NCBI RefSeq assembly: GCF_023101765.2
Contig: NC_064233.1
Coordinates: 3,247,501-3,311,500 of the forward strand
Length of the DNA stretch: 64,000 nt
From: Spodoptera frugiperda
Taxonomy: Eukaryota; Arthropoda; Insecta; Lepidoptera; Noctuidae
Direction: 5' to 3'
This document shows, in pieces, positions 33,473 through 46,096 of this stretch. The notes beneath the pieces are model-generated. The model did no database searches and had not been told where the DNA came from. It saw only the letters and a program-made list of their open reading frames with translations. The translations under genes were made by a program, and so were the position numbers. Positions within the stretch are counted from its first letter, which is position 1; the number at the start of each line of letters is the position of its first letter.

Positions 33473-35327
33473 GAATACATGATGTGATAATTGAGAAACG
33501 AAAGCAATGAAATAAATTGGAATTTAATCATTATTTATGTTTACTATTTTGTGTCTCTCTCCCTGATTCATTTTACCATGTCGCTTGGGGATCGTAATAG
33601 ATAAACGTACTAGAACATAATGATAATAAAAGCAAATACTAAATAAACAGGCTAGCCATATTCTGAGGGTGAAAAAGATACCAGCGCTGCATTACCGTAG
33701 ATCTGTAGTATTCACTGACATTAGCGATTTTAAAACGACTGTAATGCATTGAACCAACTAAATCAAAAAGGTTTCCTCACGTGCTACACTCTACTCCGAC
33801 GGTTACGAAAAAATAAATGAAACGTTTCACCGAAAATATTTATCGACGGTTGGTACTAACGGTTCACCGAAAAACTCTTCAACGACGATTGTTTTAAACG
33901 ATACGAAAATTTCGCCGACTGGTCTACCAAGACTGTAATGTCAGCTTGACAAAGGTTAGGTTTTGTAGAAGTACATGTTTTAAGGGGTCGACGTTTACAT
34001 GGAATTAATCTAATTTATCTGTTTTACACCTGATCGGAATAAGTGTATCCATTTATGGTATTAAAAAATATACATAAAAAGTACAGACTTGGCCTTCCCA
34101 AGAGTTTTTTAAGAATTACGCACTTAATAAAAGTCATCATACTGACTGACAAATCTTTTTTGTAACCAAACTTATCAAACAACTTCTCTTGAGTGTCAGA
34201 CTCTAAGACCAAAAACCACCCCGTTCCCTCTTCTATTTCGAGCCGGAGCCCCGGTTACAGGCAATATAGCCATGAAGCAAATACAAAGAGATGTCATAAC
34301 TGGATGTCGAATGCGTGATAAATTACGTTGCCAAGAGTTCACATTTAATTGACTTAAATGCACAAATAAGCCTATCCACCATTTTTACCTTCTAATTTTT
34401 CTTGTGAAATTTGGATAAATATCGTTGGCCAGGGTCCATGATTTGTCTTAGTGCACAATTTACACATCTCCTCTTTGTACTTGCAGTCTCGGGACCAAAT
34501 ATGTTATATCCAACTCACTTTTTTATTGTGGGCGGAAAATCATCCAATGACTTCTCGCGCCTTGGGTGAGGCGAAAGGGGGTGTCAGACTCTTACTGACT
34601 AAAAACCACCCCGTTCCTACACCTGCTTTTCGAGCCAGAGCCCCGGTAAACCCGCTAGGTAGTCCAAAGCTCTGGATATCCAACTCGCCTACCAAGGGTT
34701 TAGTTTATGGCAAACCTCTGTTATGTAGAGGAATAGAGTCCAGTTGTGGACAGCCACGGCCACTTAATGCTGATGTTGATGATTATAAAAATGTACAAAG
34801 AAGTCACGTACCTTAACATAAATTATTATAATTGAATGGACTTGCGTACTTAAGCATTGAATAAATCACCTGTATCGGCACGTGCCATTGGTTTTATAAA
34901 CAAACATGTCATATTACTTACTGCACATTTAGCTGAATTACATAAGGTTTATTATTGTTTTATTTTAATTGTTCATGTGGTTGTTTTTTGCGTTTCGGAA
35001 TGAGGCGATCGAGTAAAGAATTATTAAGCTTTTCTGTTTTTGAAATCTTATGTAATTAAACCGAGCTTAAAATCAGATAGTACCCAGTTCAATTAACTAT
35101 AGGACATGTTTAATTAAAATGATGCGATAAAAGATTGACTACGGATTTATTTTGAGTTCATACTCAAAAGGATACAGTACATTATTGGTTTATGTCTTCA
35201 ATAATTTAAAAGTAAAACCAGGATTTCCAATAATGTTTTGAGTACAACAAAGACAAAGATAGTTTTTGGTATTTGCAATTTAATAACGAAGTCCGAAGGT
35301 ATCACAGTCAAATGCGAAATAGTTAGC
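33473..35327. other. Intergenic space B9-A9
   Basis: The 3' flank of B9 (33480-33740) matches that of B10 (37200-37470). An R2 copy is at about 34528-34680. 34720-35327 matches 38090-38690 before A10, so this is the spacer of a tandem segmental duplication. No gene. Confidence 0.6.
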
Positions 35328-36059
35328 TTAGTAGTAAATGGGAGTGTTGCAGCCGCATGAGCACTGTCCAGTGATGGAGACGGAGCCAGCAGCAGCCACA
35401 GGTCCTCCGAAGCTCACAGCGCCCATGATGGGGACCTGACCAGCGACGGCGGTAGTACCAGCGACTGGCAGCTCACCAGCGACCGCCACGTTGCCTTCAC
35501 CAGCACCGCCGTAAGGAGCAGCTCCAGGGTAGGCCAGACCATCGTAAGCTAAAGGAGAAGCCAGACCGAAGGGAGCAGCAATGCCAGGGGCAATAAGTTC
35601 ACGAGCAGCAAGGCCGGGAGCAATGAGACCGTTAGCAGCAAGGCCAGGAGCAGCCCAGCCAAGAGGACCAGCCAGACCACGAGCGGCCAGACCGAAGGGA
35701 GCTTCAACAACAGCTGCGGGGCTGGTGCACTGACTGAAACATGCATGAATTCAAAAAACGTTGGAAACAGTTGAAATATTACATAACACTAATATTATAA
35801 ATGAATTGTCCGTCAAACACGTTGAAATTACTGAACTAATTTTGATGAAATTTGGTATACGAGCTGACTTGGGTGGTAGCATAATTTTATAATATGGGAA
35901 CGCGGGCGAAGCAGCTGGACAAGTTAGTTTAATAAATAAACTAATAGTGTATTGCATCGAAAACAATCTCTTAGAACGGGTTTACAATGAAGAAAATATT
36001 TTTCTTACCTGGACCAAGCAAGCTTGGATGCAGAGGAACACAAAAGCGAAGGTAGACAT
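35328..36059 (-). CDS. Class A chorion gene (A9) with damaged exon 2 boundary
   Basis: Exon 1 is complement(36009-36059), intact with a GTAAGA donor. The exon 2 body, complement(35328-35729), is intact from CTSPAAVVE to CSCGCNTPIYY. The normal junction (CCAG|CATGTGTTCAG) is replaced by GAATTCATGCATGTTTCAG, so the usual acceptor is lost and GT is deleted, shifting frame there. The nearest in-frame acceptor is GTTTCAGTCAG ending at 35730, giving 150 aa without HVFSQ. The preceding TTTCAG would frameshift. The intron (278 bp) contains inserted repeat sequence (GATGAAATTTGGTATACGAG). It is either impaired or makes a protein with an altered signal-peptide cleavage region. Confidence 0.7.
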
Positions 36060-36378
36060 GTTTGATGTTCGTTTGTGTTCAACGAGGAGCTGAAGACTGA
36101 ATGATGAACTGGATCGGCCCCCGAGCTTATATACTTGACACATTGTACATATCTACCGCGAGGAGTTCACATTGTGAAACTTTACAAAAGTGTCTCAATA
36201 GTAACAAAGTGCGTTTCTTTGTTGGTCAATTAGTAGGCTTATCATGTTTTGTAAACTTTGTAAATTCACAATAACAATTACCTATATTTTTGAAAGAAAC
36301 TGATAACACGGTTTAGTATAAAACCCACGCCAGCAGCACTGGACATCATTCTCGTGTCAGCACTAGAACAGCAGCATC
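36060..36378. promoter_or_regulatory. Bidirectional promoter of A9/B10
   Basis: TATATAAG faces A9 (complement of 36126-36133) and TATAAAA is at 36317-36323 for B10. AGGCTTATC is at 36235-36243. It is intact despite the damage to A9. Confidence 0.85.
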
Positions 36379-37200
36379 ATGTCTGTGAAGGCTATCCTCG
36401 TCCTCTGCGCCCAGGCGCTCCTCGTCAAGGTGAGAATTCATTTTTCTTCTTAATAATGAAGGCCTTTAATGTAAAAGTGTTTTGAATATGTTCTTATTAC
36501 TTTTATTTGGCTAAAAAATTAATATCCTAGCTTTTGGCTGATTTTTCATTTGTGTTTTATTAACTTAGTAATTGTTTGTTTCCAGTCCGCCCTCAGCCAG
36601 TGCACCAGCCGCGCTGCGGTGGCTGAAATCTCTCCACTAGCTGCTCCTTACGGCCTGGCTGCTCCCGTCCTAGCCACTCCTTGTGGACTGGCCGCTTCTG
36701 AGCTTGTCGCTCCTTGGGCTGGCCTTGGAGCTGCTGGTTTAGCCACTCCTTACGGTCTGGCTGGCAGAGGCCTGGGTTACGATGCCTTCCTCGGTGCCCC
36801 CGCTATGGAGTTCAGCCCCACCAGTGGTGGTGGTCTGCCTGTGACCAGTGGCTCCGCCATCGCTCCCGTCGGTATCTCCGTGGCGTCTGACAATGTGTAC
36901 GAGGGTGCTCTGGAAGTGATTGGAGAGCTGCCGTTCGTGGGTACTGTCGCTATGGAAGGAGTGGTGCCCTCTGCCGGTGCTGGTGCCATCAACCATGCCT
37001 GCGGTAATGGCAGGACCGCCATGGCCAGTGGCTCTGCTGCCTATGCCCCGGGTGCTGCCTATGCCCCGGCTGCCGCTCTGGCTCCTCTGGGTGCTTACGG
37101 TCCTGCTGGTGCCTTCGCTCCCGCTGCTCTTGCTGCTCCTGGCCTCGGTCTCCGAGGTGATCTGATCGGCAGAGGTTGTGGTTGCGGATGGGCCATCTAA
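36379..37200 (+). CDS. Class B chorion protein (B10), two exons
   Basis: Exon 1 is 36379-36429 and exon 2 is 36586-37200; 156-bp intron; 221 aa. It has the long left arm (SALSQCTSRAAVAEISPL), the linker GYDAFLGAPA, a central domain at about 91-159, right arm and end GRGCGCGWAI. Intron 5' parts match B9. Confidence 0.93.
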
Positions 37201-38690
37201 GACTATAAGATTTTGAAGATAATTCAAAAACGAAAACATTGAAATAAATTGAAATTTAACAAAAACGTAAGTTTATTATTTTGTGTCTCTCTCTCTCTAA
37301 TTTATGTTAGCATGTCGTTTGGGGATCTTAGTTAGTAAATGAAATGAGTGAAAAAACTAATACTAAAAGAACATTCTAGCCATGTTCTAAGGGTGAAAAG
37401 AATACCAGCGCTGCATTACCGTAGGCCTGAACCCTGAAGTATTCACTGGTATCGGCAATTTTAGAACGACTACAATGGAGTGAACTATCTGTATCAAAAA
37501 GCTAATAATTGTAATAGACTACTTAAAAATACACAAAAAGCTGTAGTTTTGGCAGATATTAATGAAAATCTCAACCGCTCTACCAAGATTGTAATGTTAG
37601 AAAAATTACACGGGATTGTTGTGATATAAAAGTATAAAATTCTTCTAGTTTTCCCACAGGATTTGAAAGTCTAACTGATAAAAGAATTACACATTTAATC
37701 TGTAATTCAATTATGAGGACACAAGTGTGAAGAGCCATGCTTTCGGAACGAATGGTCCGGCTCGACCGGAACGATACCACGGCCTCACAGAAAACGTGTT
37801 TCGTTATGTGATTGAGGTTACCGGAGGCCCAATTGCCTCCCATTCCCAATCTTCCCAAACCCGATTCCCACAACAATCCTTAATTATAACATTGTTGGAA
37901 AGGCCGGTAACACACTTGTAATTATGGCAGCATCGATTGTCGCAACCGAGGGCTGGTGCTAGCTGGCATTGCGTGCGGTAAGTCCCCTCTTTGAGGAGTG
38001 ACGCTAAAGAGGCAGCTACGGCGTCCTCACTAAACCTAAACCGAGATTTTTGTTCTCGTTTACTATGTCTCACGATAGTTATTATAAAAATAAAGTCCAG
38101 TTGTGGACAGCCACGGCCACTTAATGCTGATGATGATGATTATAAAAATGTACAAAGAAGTCACGTACCTTAACATAAATTACTATAATTGAATGAACTT
38201 GCATACTCAGCATTGAATACAACACCTGTACCGGCGCGTGCCGTTGGCTTTATAAACAAACATATCAAATTACTTACTGCACATTTATCTGAATTGCATT
38301 TAATTTTTAGTTTGATCTATTGTTTTAACTTGATTGTTCATGTAGTTGCTAGTCTATCGTATTTGGGAATCGAACGATAATAAGGAATTATTAAGGTTTT
38401 CTGTTTTTGAAACCTTATGTAATTAAACCGAGCTCAAAATCAGATAGTACCCAGTTCAATTAACTATAGAAGATTTTTTATTGAAAGTATGCGATAAAAG
38501 AATTGACTACGGATTTATTTTGAGTTCATACTCAAAAGGATACAGTACAGGTTGGATTATGTTATCAATAATCTAAAATTAAAACCAGGATTTCCAAAAA
38601 TGTTTTGAGTACAACAAAGACAAAGATAGTTTTTGGTATTTGCAATTTAATAACGAAGTCCGAAGGTATCACAGTCAAATGTGAAATAGC
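37201..38690. other. Intergenic space B10-A10
   Basis: It repeats the B9-A9 spacer in shortened form, with an extra R1 copy (about 37729-37922, 3' end missing). A second match to 34720-35327 is at 38090-38690. No gene. Confidence 0.6.
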
Positions 38691-39246
38691 TTAGTAGTAG
38701 ATGGGAGTGTTGCAGCCACAAGCGCACTGTCCAGTGATGGAGACGGAGCCAGCAGCAGCCACAGGTCCTCCGAAGCTCACAGCGCCCATGATGGGGACCT
38801 GACCAGCGACGGCGGTAGTACCAGCGACTGGCAGCTCACCAGCGACCGCCACGTTGCCTTCACCAGCACCGCCGTAAGGAGCAGCTCCAGGGTAGGCCAG
38901 ACCATCGTAAGCTAAAGGAGAAGCCAGACCGAAGGGAGCAGCAATGCCAGGGGCAATAAGTTCACGAGCAGCAAGGCCGGGAGCAATGAGACCGTTAGCA
39001 GCAAGGCCAGGAGCAGCCCAGCCAAGAGGACCAGCCAGACCACGAGCGGCCAGACCGAAGGGAGCTTCAACAACAGCTGCGGGGCTGGTGCACTGACTGA
39101 ACACGTGCTGGAATAAAATAATATTGATTTAAATACAGAGCTGCGAAAAATATTTTTCTCTTTTTGAAATGAGTCATAGGAAATAAGTTTCTCACCTGGA
39201 CCAAGCAAGCTTGGATGCAGAGGAACACAAAAGCGAAGGTAGACAT
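38691..39246 (-). CDS. Class A chorion protein (A10), two exons
   Basis: Exon 1 is complement(39196-39246) and exon 2 is complement(38691-39107); 88-bp intron; 155 aa. Standard copy ending GQCACGCNTPIYY. Its first exon 2 codon is CAC as in A6. Partner of B11. Confidence 0.92.
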
Positions 39247-39565
39247 GTTTGATGTTCGTTTGTGTTCAACGAGGAGCTGAAGACTGAATGATGAACTGGA
39301 TCGGTCCCCGAGCTTATATACTTGACACATTGTACATATCTACCGCGAGGAGTTCACATTGTGAAACTTTACAAAAGTGTCTCAATAGTAACAAAGTGCG
39401 TTTCTTTGTTGGTCAATTAGTAGGCTTATCATGTTTTGTAAACTTTGTAAATTCACAATAACAATTACCTATATTTTTGAAAGAAACTGATAACACGGTT
39501 TAGTATAAAACCCGCGCCAGCAGCACTGGACATCATTCTCGTGTCAGCACTAGAACAGCAGCATC
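39247..39565. promoter_or_regulatory. Bidirectional promoter of A10/B11
   Basis: TATATAAG faces A10 (complement of 39313-39320) and TATAAAA is at 39504-39510 for B11. AGGCTTATC is at 39422-39430. Confidence 0.85.
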
Positions 39566-40383
39566 ATGTCTGTGAAGGCTATCCTCGTCCTCTGCGCCCA
39601 GGCGCTCCTCGTCAAGGTGAGAATCCATCATTTTTTGTAATAACTAAAACACATATTTGCAATAATTTTTAAAATACTTGTTTCAAAAATAATTTTTTAT
39701 TCTAATGACTCTTTTTTATTTCCAGTTGCTCTCAGCCAGGCTTGTTATGCCCCCTAATGACTCTTGTTTACTTCCAGTCGGCTCTCAGCCAGGCTTGTGG
39801 GTACGCTGCCCCCGTCCTAGCCACTCCTTACGGCCTGGCTGCTCCCGTCCTAGCCACTCCTTGTGGACTGGCCGCTTCTGAGCTTGTCGCTCCTTGGGCT
39901 GGCCTTGGAGCTGCTGGTTTAGCCACTCCTTACGGTCTGGCTGGCAGAGGCCTGGCTTACGATGCCCTCATCGGCGGTGCCCCCGCTATGGAGTTCAGCC
40001 CCACCAGTGGTGGTGGTCTGCCTGTGACCAGTGGCTCCGCCATCGCTCCCGTCGGTATCTCCGTGGCGTCTGACAATGTGTACGAGGGTGCTCTGGAAGT
40101 GATTGGAGAGCTGCCGTTCGTGGGTACTGTCGCTATGGAAGGAGTGGTGCCCTCTGCCGGTGCTGGTGCCATCAACCATGCCTGCGGTAATGGCAGGACC
40201 GCCATGGCCAGTGGCTCTGCTGCCTATGCCCCGGGTGCTGCCTATGCCCCGGCTGCCGCTCTGGCTCCTCTGGGTGCTTACGGTCCTGCTGGTGCCTTCG
40301 CTCCCGCTGCTCTTGCTGCTCCTGGCCTCGGTCTCCGAGGTGATCTGATCGGCAGAGGCTGCGGTTGCGGATGGGCCATCTAA
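39566..40383 (+). CDS. Class B chorion protein (B11) with duplicated splice acceptor
   Basis: Exon 1 is 39566-39616 and exon 2 is 39778-40383; 218 aa. The last part of the intron plus the start of exon 2 is duplicated with a 52-bp period: a first TTATTTCCAG ends at 39725, followed by TTGCTCTCAGCCAGGCTTGT, and a second CTTCCAG ends at 39777. Use of the first acceptor shifts frame and stops about 50 codons later, so 39778 was chosen. The left arm is a hybrid (SALSQACGYAAPVLATPYG, then APVLATPCG). The end is GRGCGCGWAI. Confidence 0.88.
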
Positions 40384-42113
40384 GACTTAGTACCCTCTTG
40401 ACCACTCACTAAAAATATCGATGACATCTCGAACTAAATAAATCAAAATTATCAATCACATAACCTTAATTTTATTTAACACCTCATTTTAAAATAATAA
40501 GGGCCGCCATATTTGGACTGCTTTAAAGCAGTCAGGATCGACTTTCAAACAGCTGCGACTGCACTGTAAACTAAAGACTTCTACGTACGTACAGTTTCAT
40601 TAGCAGCTTATTAATGGCGGGTTAGCTCGCCGCCCAACCAGAACCAGACCCGTGCGTGCGGCGCGTTGCTTTCCCGCGCAGTGACCTCAAAGAGCCATCA
40701 GACCTTACCACTAAAAGGGGCCCCGTTGGCTCTTGCTTGAGCTGGAGCCCGGACTGTTAGCGGGTTTCCGGGGCTCCGGCTCAAAAGCAGTAGTATTAAC
40801 TTAGTGGTTTACCATTAGTCTGTAAGCATCTGCAATTTCTCTGCTTTGCCCTGGCGATAGAGAAGTGCATTGAATGAAAATTCTATCTGAGAAGTTGTAA
40901 AAAGCCTATTATATGAATAACTGCTGAAAAGTTTCTCGTTCTTCACATTCGAAAAAAACGTTTGAACATTAATCACCAGCTTCACTCAATGACAGGCTAT
41001 TATTTGTTCTTTATTTGCAATTTCAAACTTATAATCAGAAATTATAAGCCCAGACTTTCCCACGACGTTTCCCTTTACCTTTTGTCAGTGATGTCTAAAT
41101 AATCTTAGAAAGTACATAATATAACTCGGAAAAAGTCACATTGGTATTTGCCGTTGCTAGGTTTCGAACCTGCACTCTCATGCAATAGGAATGATGCCTT
41201 AAACCTTCAAAAAAGGGTCACCACGACAGAAGTTCAGTACGTACACATACGGAACTATTTGACCAGTAAAATAAAATGGGCCCTCTTTCAGATTGTCAGT
41301 ATGTATAGCGAGGACCATGTTAGATTAAATGGTCTCTCCGTATAAATTAACCATAGTAAGTATCTATCAGTATGTGATTAGCGCGTTGCAATGTCTCTGA
41401 ACATTTGTAGTTCTCATAAATACATCATGTAACAATTATTGTTTAATAAAATGATTATGAGAGAAATGATGTAACGATGATTTGGCGGTAGACGATAACA
41501 TTCCACTCGCCTGGTTTGAAAAACGTAGGATACAGAATGACTTAAGCCTAAAGTCACAAAAGTGACTGCACAACTGGGAGAAGCCCAATCGTCAAGCACC
41601 ACGGAAAGTAATAATATAAATAAATTAATTCTTTCCCACAAATTTTCCCCGATACACCCGCTAGATAGTCCGCAGCTCCAGATCAGGCAACAGCCCTACT
41701 AATCCGCAAGGTCTGTGGTGGTCCGATGATTCATTGAGGCGGCTTCGGCTGACGGCGAAAGGCAAATGGTTACTGTACTGAGTGGTACAGAGTGTCTCTA
41801 GCGACGGCATTGGTGTCAGAAGAGTCGTTTTACCTTATGGTCCCGCATTCGTGTATAACTATCATGACTGCTTCGCAGAAGGAAGAGACGGCATCCCAGT
41901 CTCTCTGACTCTGCACCATAGCCTGAACCAATGCCGGACGCGAGAGGTTGACAATTACCATGGATGCATAACTTTTCACTAATCATATTATGAAAGAAAT
42001 AATAAACTTAATATACAGCATAGAAAGTCATAATAAAACTAGAGAACTTGAGATATTCAAATGTTATTTATTTCATTCTTTATCTTTATATTCGACTCTC
42101 CATGATCGTCAAA
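40384..42113. other. Intergenic space B11-A11 with repeat fragments
   Basis: The B11 poly(A) region (ACTAAATAAATC) is followed by an R2-type copy (about 40618-40795) and an R4-type fragment (about 40960-41180). A partial R2 lies near 41640-41720. Open frames here have no recognisable product. Confidence 0.5.
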
Positions 42114-42668
42114 TCAGTAGTAAATGGGACCGTTGCAACCGCATGAGCACTGTCCAGTGATGGAGACGGAGCCAGCAGCAGCCACAGGTCCTCCGAAGCT
42201 CACAGCGCCCATGATGGGGACCTGACCAGCGACGGCGGTAGTACCAGCGACTGGCAGCTCACCAGCGACCGCCACGTTGCCTTCACCAGCACCGCCGTAA
42301 GGAGCAGCTCCAGGGTAGGCCAGACCATCGTAAGCTAAAGGAGAAGCCAGACCGAAGGGAGCAGCAATGCCAGGGGCAATAAGTTCACGAGCAGCAAGGC
42401 CGGGAGCAATGAGACCGTTAGCAGCAAGGCCAGGAGCAGCCCAGCCAAGAGGACCAGCCAGACCACGAGCGGCCAGACCGAAGGGAGCTTCAACAACAGC
42501 TGCGGGGCTGGTGCACTGACTGAACACATGCTGGAATGAAATAATTATGGATTAAACATAGAGCCGAAAGAACAAAGTGTATTTTTTATAATGGGTCATA
42601 CGAAACGAGTTTCTCACCTGGACCAAGCAAGCTTGGATGCAGAGGAAGACAAAAGCGAAGGTAGACAT
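42114..42668 (-). CDS. Class A chorion protein (A11), two exons
   Basis: Exon 1 is complement(42618-42668) and exon 2 is complement(42114-42530); 87-bp intron; 155 aa. Exon 1 has a silent change (GTCTTC for GTGTTC). The 5' leader lacks the ACACAAACGA segment found in most A genes, as does A12. End GQCSCGCNGPIYY. Confidence 0.92.
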
Positions 42669-42983
42669 GTTTGATGTTCAACGAGGAGCTGAAGACTGAA
42701 TGATGAACTGGATCGGTCCCCAAGTTTATATAGTTACCAGATACATTGTCCTATCTATGGCAGGCAGTTCACATTTCGACATTTTACACATAATAATTTC
42801 TCAATAATATTTATTAATTGTATATTTCTTTGTTAGTCAATTTGTAGGCTTATCGAGTTTCGTAAGTATTTAAAACAATTCCCTATATTATTTTCAAAGT
42901 ATTAGATAACAAAATTAGGTATAAAAACAGCAACATATTTGTTTGGAACATCATTCTCGTGTCAGCACTAGAACAGCAGCATC
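42669..42983. promoter_or_regulatory. Bidirectional promoter of A11/B12
   Basis: TATATAAA faces A11 (complement of 42725-42732) and TATAAAA is at 42920-42926 for B12. AGGCTTATC is at 42846-42854. It is more diverged than the three preceding promoters, but spacing and motifs are kept. Confidence 0.85.
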
Positions 42984-43821
42984 ATGTCTGTGAAGGCTAT
43001 CCTCGTCCTCTGCGCCCAGGCGCTCCTCGTCAAGGTGAGAAACCATGCATATTTTTTTTATATTTTCTACAAAATATGCTTTAAATACGAAGAAGTGATT
43101 GCAAGGTCTATTCAACGTACTTTCATCGGTTTCAGTCGATTGCATTAATGAATAAAAAGTCCAAGAATTAGTTGCATTTCACTATCTTATTTGTGTTTTT
43201 TTCCAGTCTGCCCTCAGTCAGTGCACCAGCCGCGCTGCGGTGGCTGAAATCTCTCCACTAGCTGCTCCTTACGGCCTGGCTGCTCCCGTCCTAGCCACTC
43301 CTTGTGGACTGGCCGCTTCTGAGCTTGTCGCTCCTTGGGCTGGCCTTGGAGCTGCTGGTTTAGCCACTCCTTACGGTCTGGCTGGCAGAGGCCTGGGTTA
43401 CGATGCCCTCATTGGTGGCCCCGCAATGGAGTTCAGCCCCACCAGTGGTGGTGGTCTGCCTGTGACCAGTGGCTCCGCCATCGCTCCCGTCGGTATCTCC
43501 GTGGCGTCTGACAATGTGTACGAGGGTGCTCTGGAAGTGATTGGAGAGCTGCCGTTCGTGGGTACTGTCGCTATGGAAGGAGTGGTGCCCTCTGCCGGTG
43601 CTGGTGCCATCAACCATGCCTGCGGTAATGGCAGGACTGCCATGGCCAGTGGCTCTGCTGCCTATGCCCCGGGTGCTGCCTATGCCCCGGCTGCCGCTCT
43701 GGCTCCTCTGGGTGCTTACGGTCCTGCTGGTGCCTTCGCTCCCGCTGCTCTTGCTGCTCCTGGCCTCGGTCTCCGAGGTGATCTGATCGGCAGAGGTTGT
43801 GGTTGCGGATGGGCTATCTAA
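42984..43821 (+). CDS. Class B chorion protein (B12), two exons
   Basis: Exon 1 is 42984-43034 and exon 2 is 43207-43821; 172-bp intron; 221 aa. It has the long left arm, linker GYDALIGGPA, consensus centre and GRGCGCGWAI tail. AATAAA is at 43875-43880. Confidence 0.93.
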
Positions 43822-45393
43822 GATAATCCATTTAAGAGGTTAAACAGCGTAAAAAAGAATCTACATTTCAAGCTAATAAAATGATGATATGCATAAAATA
43901 TGTCTTGGTTTTAATTTTCTGCGCCATTTAAAGATGTTTAGTAAGTAAAATTCGTAAGCAATATTGTATTCCAAAGTGCTGTTGCCTTACTTTTGTGTTA
44001 TTTTAATGTCTTGGTTAAAGTTTCCAAAGAAAAGAAAGAAAGAAGTCACAATTTTTTTAGAATTATGGCAAACATCAGTGAAAAGCTCACCAGTGTCACT
44101 ATAAAATATCTTTAACTTACCAACCTGCCCGAACCTGAACAGAAATATACAAAACAGCATAATTACTTTTTTATTACAAACGGACTCTACTGTACTATTC
44201 TATCCTTAGCATAATATGTACGTTGCGGCGAAGTTCAGTTTTGATTATGAATTAGAATCAATGCACAATTTCGTGCCGTTGACCGTTGCACCATGTCCAT
44301 GACACATCATCTCCAACATAACGGATTCAACTTTGCCCCCTTCAGCGACCTAACCGAACTATTGACTCAAACTACAGCCGGTATCCAATAGATGGCAGTG
44401 TATCGTACTCAGGAATAATAGGAATCCTCCACATGTATATTAGGTCGGCAACGGAGCAGGTCTATTAAGAGGACCCGGTACCCCTTACAGGTGTTGAGGG
44501 TGGCCAAGGGGTGGTTTTAGTGAGGTAAAAATCCCACACTCCCTAGTCTTTCTCCCCAAAAAGCTAGGCGCCTTTTGAAGGTTTCTCCCCGTCATCAAAA
44601 ACAAAAAAAAGATCGGCAACGCACTTGTAAAGCCTCTGGTGTTTCGAGTGGGCGACGGCGATTGCTTACCATCATCCGTCTGCGTGTTTACAGGCTTATA
44701 CTATAAAAAAACCTACGACACTAAAGAAATTATAATAGCGATACCGGAAATTTTGGGGGAAGGGGAAGGATTTGGACTTAAACTCACGTATTCAAAACTC
44801 AATATTGTTTGTTTCTAGCTGATTTTCAGTGAAGCTATTTTAACCTTAGGCCACCAATAACTTTCGCATAGGCATAAGCAATTTGTATCAAACATTGTTT
44901 AATTGTTTTAACGAAAATCTTTTTATTGCATAACGGTAGTCAAGTTATCCACAAATTGTTGTTTCGGGTCTGGGTGTCATGTGTATGTAAACTTGTATGT
45001 TTGTAAACGCACCCACGACACAGGAGAAAATCCTAATGTGGGGCAACGTTTTTCAAAAAAAAATAAAAAGATAAAAAAAGTTGAATATTGAAAGAGAAAA
45101 AACTCGCAATGACTGGGATTACCATACATACATCCACACTAACATGAAACCAAAACATTCATATTCATTGGTACACATAGCATAGGTGGAAACGGCCTCA
45201 GCTATGCTATGGCTTTTATATGGAAAGATGCATCTTGTGGATGCGTGATATGGATGTGTGCCACAAGCGCGGCAGGTGTAGGCATTACACACTTGATTGG
45301 ATATCTTTCACAAAATAGTTAAACTAAAAAGGAAAAGGAAAACAGTAAATTACATTTAAAAACATTATATATTTAATTAACTAAATAATAAAC
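43822..45393. other. Intergenic space B12-B13 (tail to tail)
   Basis: It contains an R1 3' part (about 44607-44712), a SINE-B body (about 44945-45045) and an R3 copy (about 45160-45290). The rest is unassigned AT-rich DNA. Confidence 0.5.
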
Positions 45394-46096
45394 TTAGATG
45401 ACGTAACCGAAGTTGTTGGCACAGCCACAACCGCTGCGATAACCAAGAAGGTCAGGGTTTCCAATTGGAGTAGCAGCAACAGCATTGGACCATCCTGCAG
45501 GAAAGCCGTAGGATCCGTAGGGACCAACTCCAAGAGCTGCAGCAGGACCGAACCCAGCCTCACTGACCATGGCATTCACTCCATTACCACAGGCATGGTT
45601 GATGGCACCACCACCCACAGTAGGCAACGCTCCTTCCATAGCGACAGTACCCACGAACGGCAGCTCTCCAATCACTTGCAGGATACCCTCATAAGCATTG
45701 TCTGCCACCACGGAGATACCGACGGGAGCGATGGCGGAGCCACTGGTCACAGGCAGACCACCACCACTGGTGGGGCTGAACTCCATGGCGGGGGCGCCAC
45801 CGATGAGGGCATCGTAAGCCAGGCCTCTGCCAGCCAGACCGTAAGGAGTGGCTAAACCAGCAGCTCCAAGGCCAGCCCAAGGAGCGACAAGCTCAGAAGC
45901 AGCCAGTCCACAAGGAGTGGCTAGGACGGGGGCAGCGTACCCACAAGCCTGGCTGAGAGCAGACTGGAAATAAGAAGAGTCATTAAAATAAGAAAAATGA
46001 TTTTAAAAATTATAAATGTTTTGATTATACCATGAAATTTCTCACCTTGACGAATAGCGCCTGGGCGCAGAGGACGAGGATAGCCTTCACAGACAT
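45394..46096 (-). CDS. Class B chorion protein (B13), alternative right arm
   Basis: Exon 1 is complement(46046-46096), MSVKAILVLCAQALFVK; exon 2 is complement(45394-45963); 82-bp intron; 206 aa. It has the short left arm, a centre with SVVADNAYEGILQVIGELP, and a B6-type right arm (NAMVSEAGFGPAAALGVG, Tyr/Pro-rich, ending GCGCANNFGYVI). The shared arm type and doubled GATA-type site tie this pair to A5/B6 in opposite orientation. Partner of A12. Confidence 0.92.
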
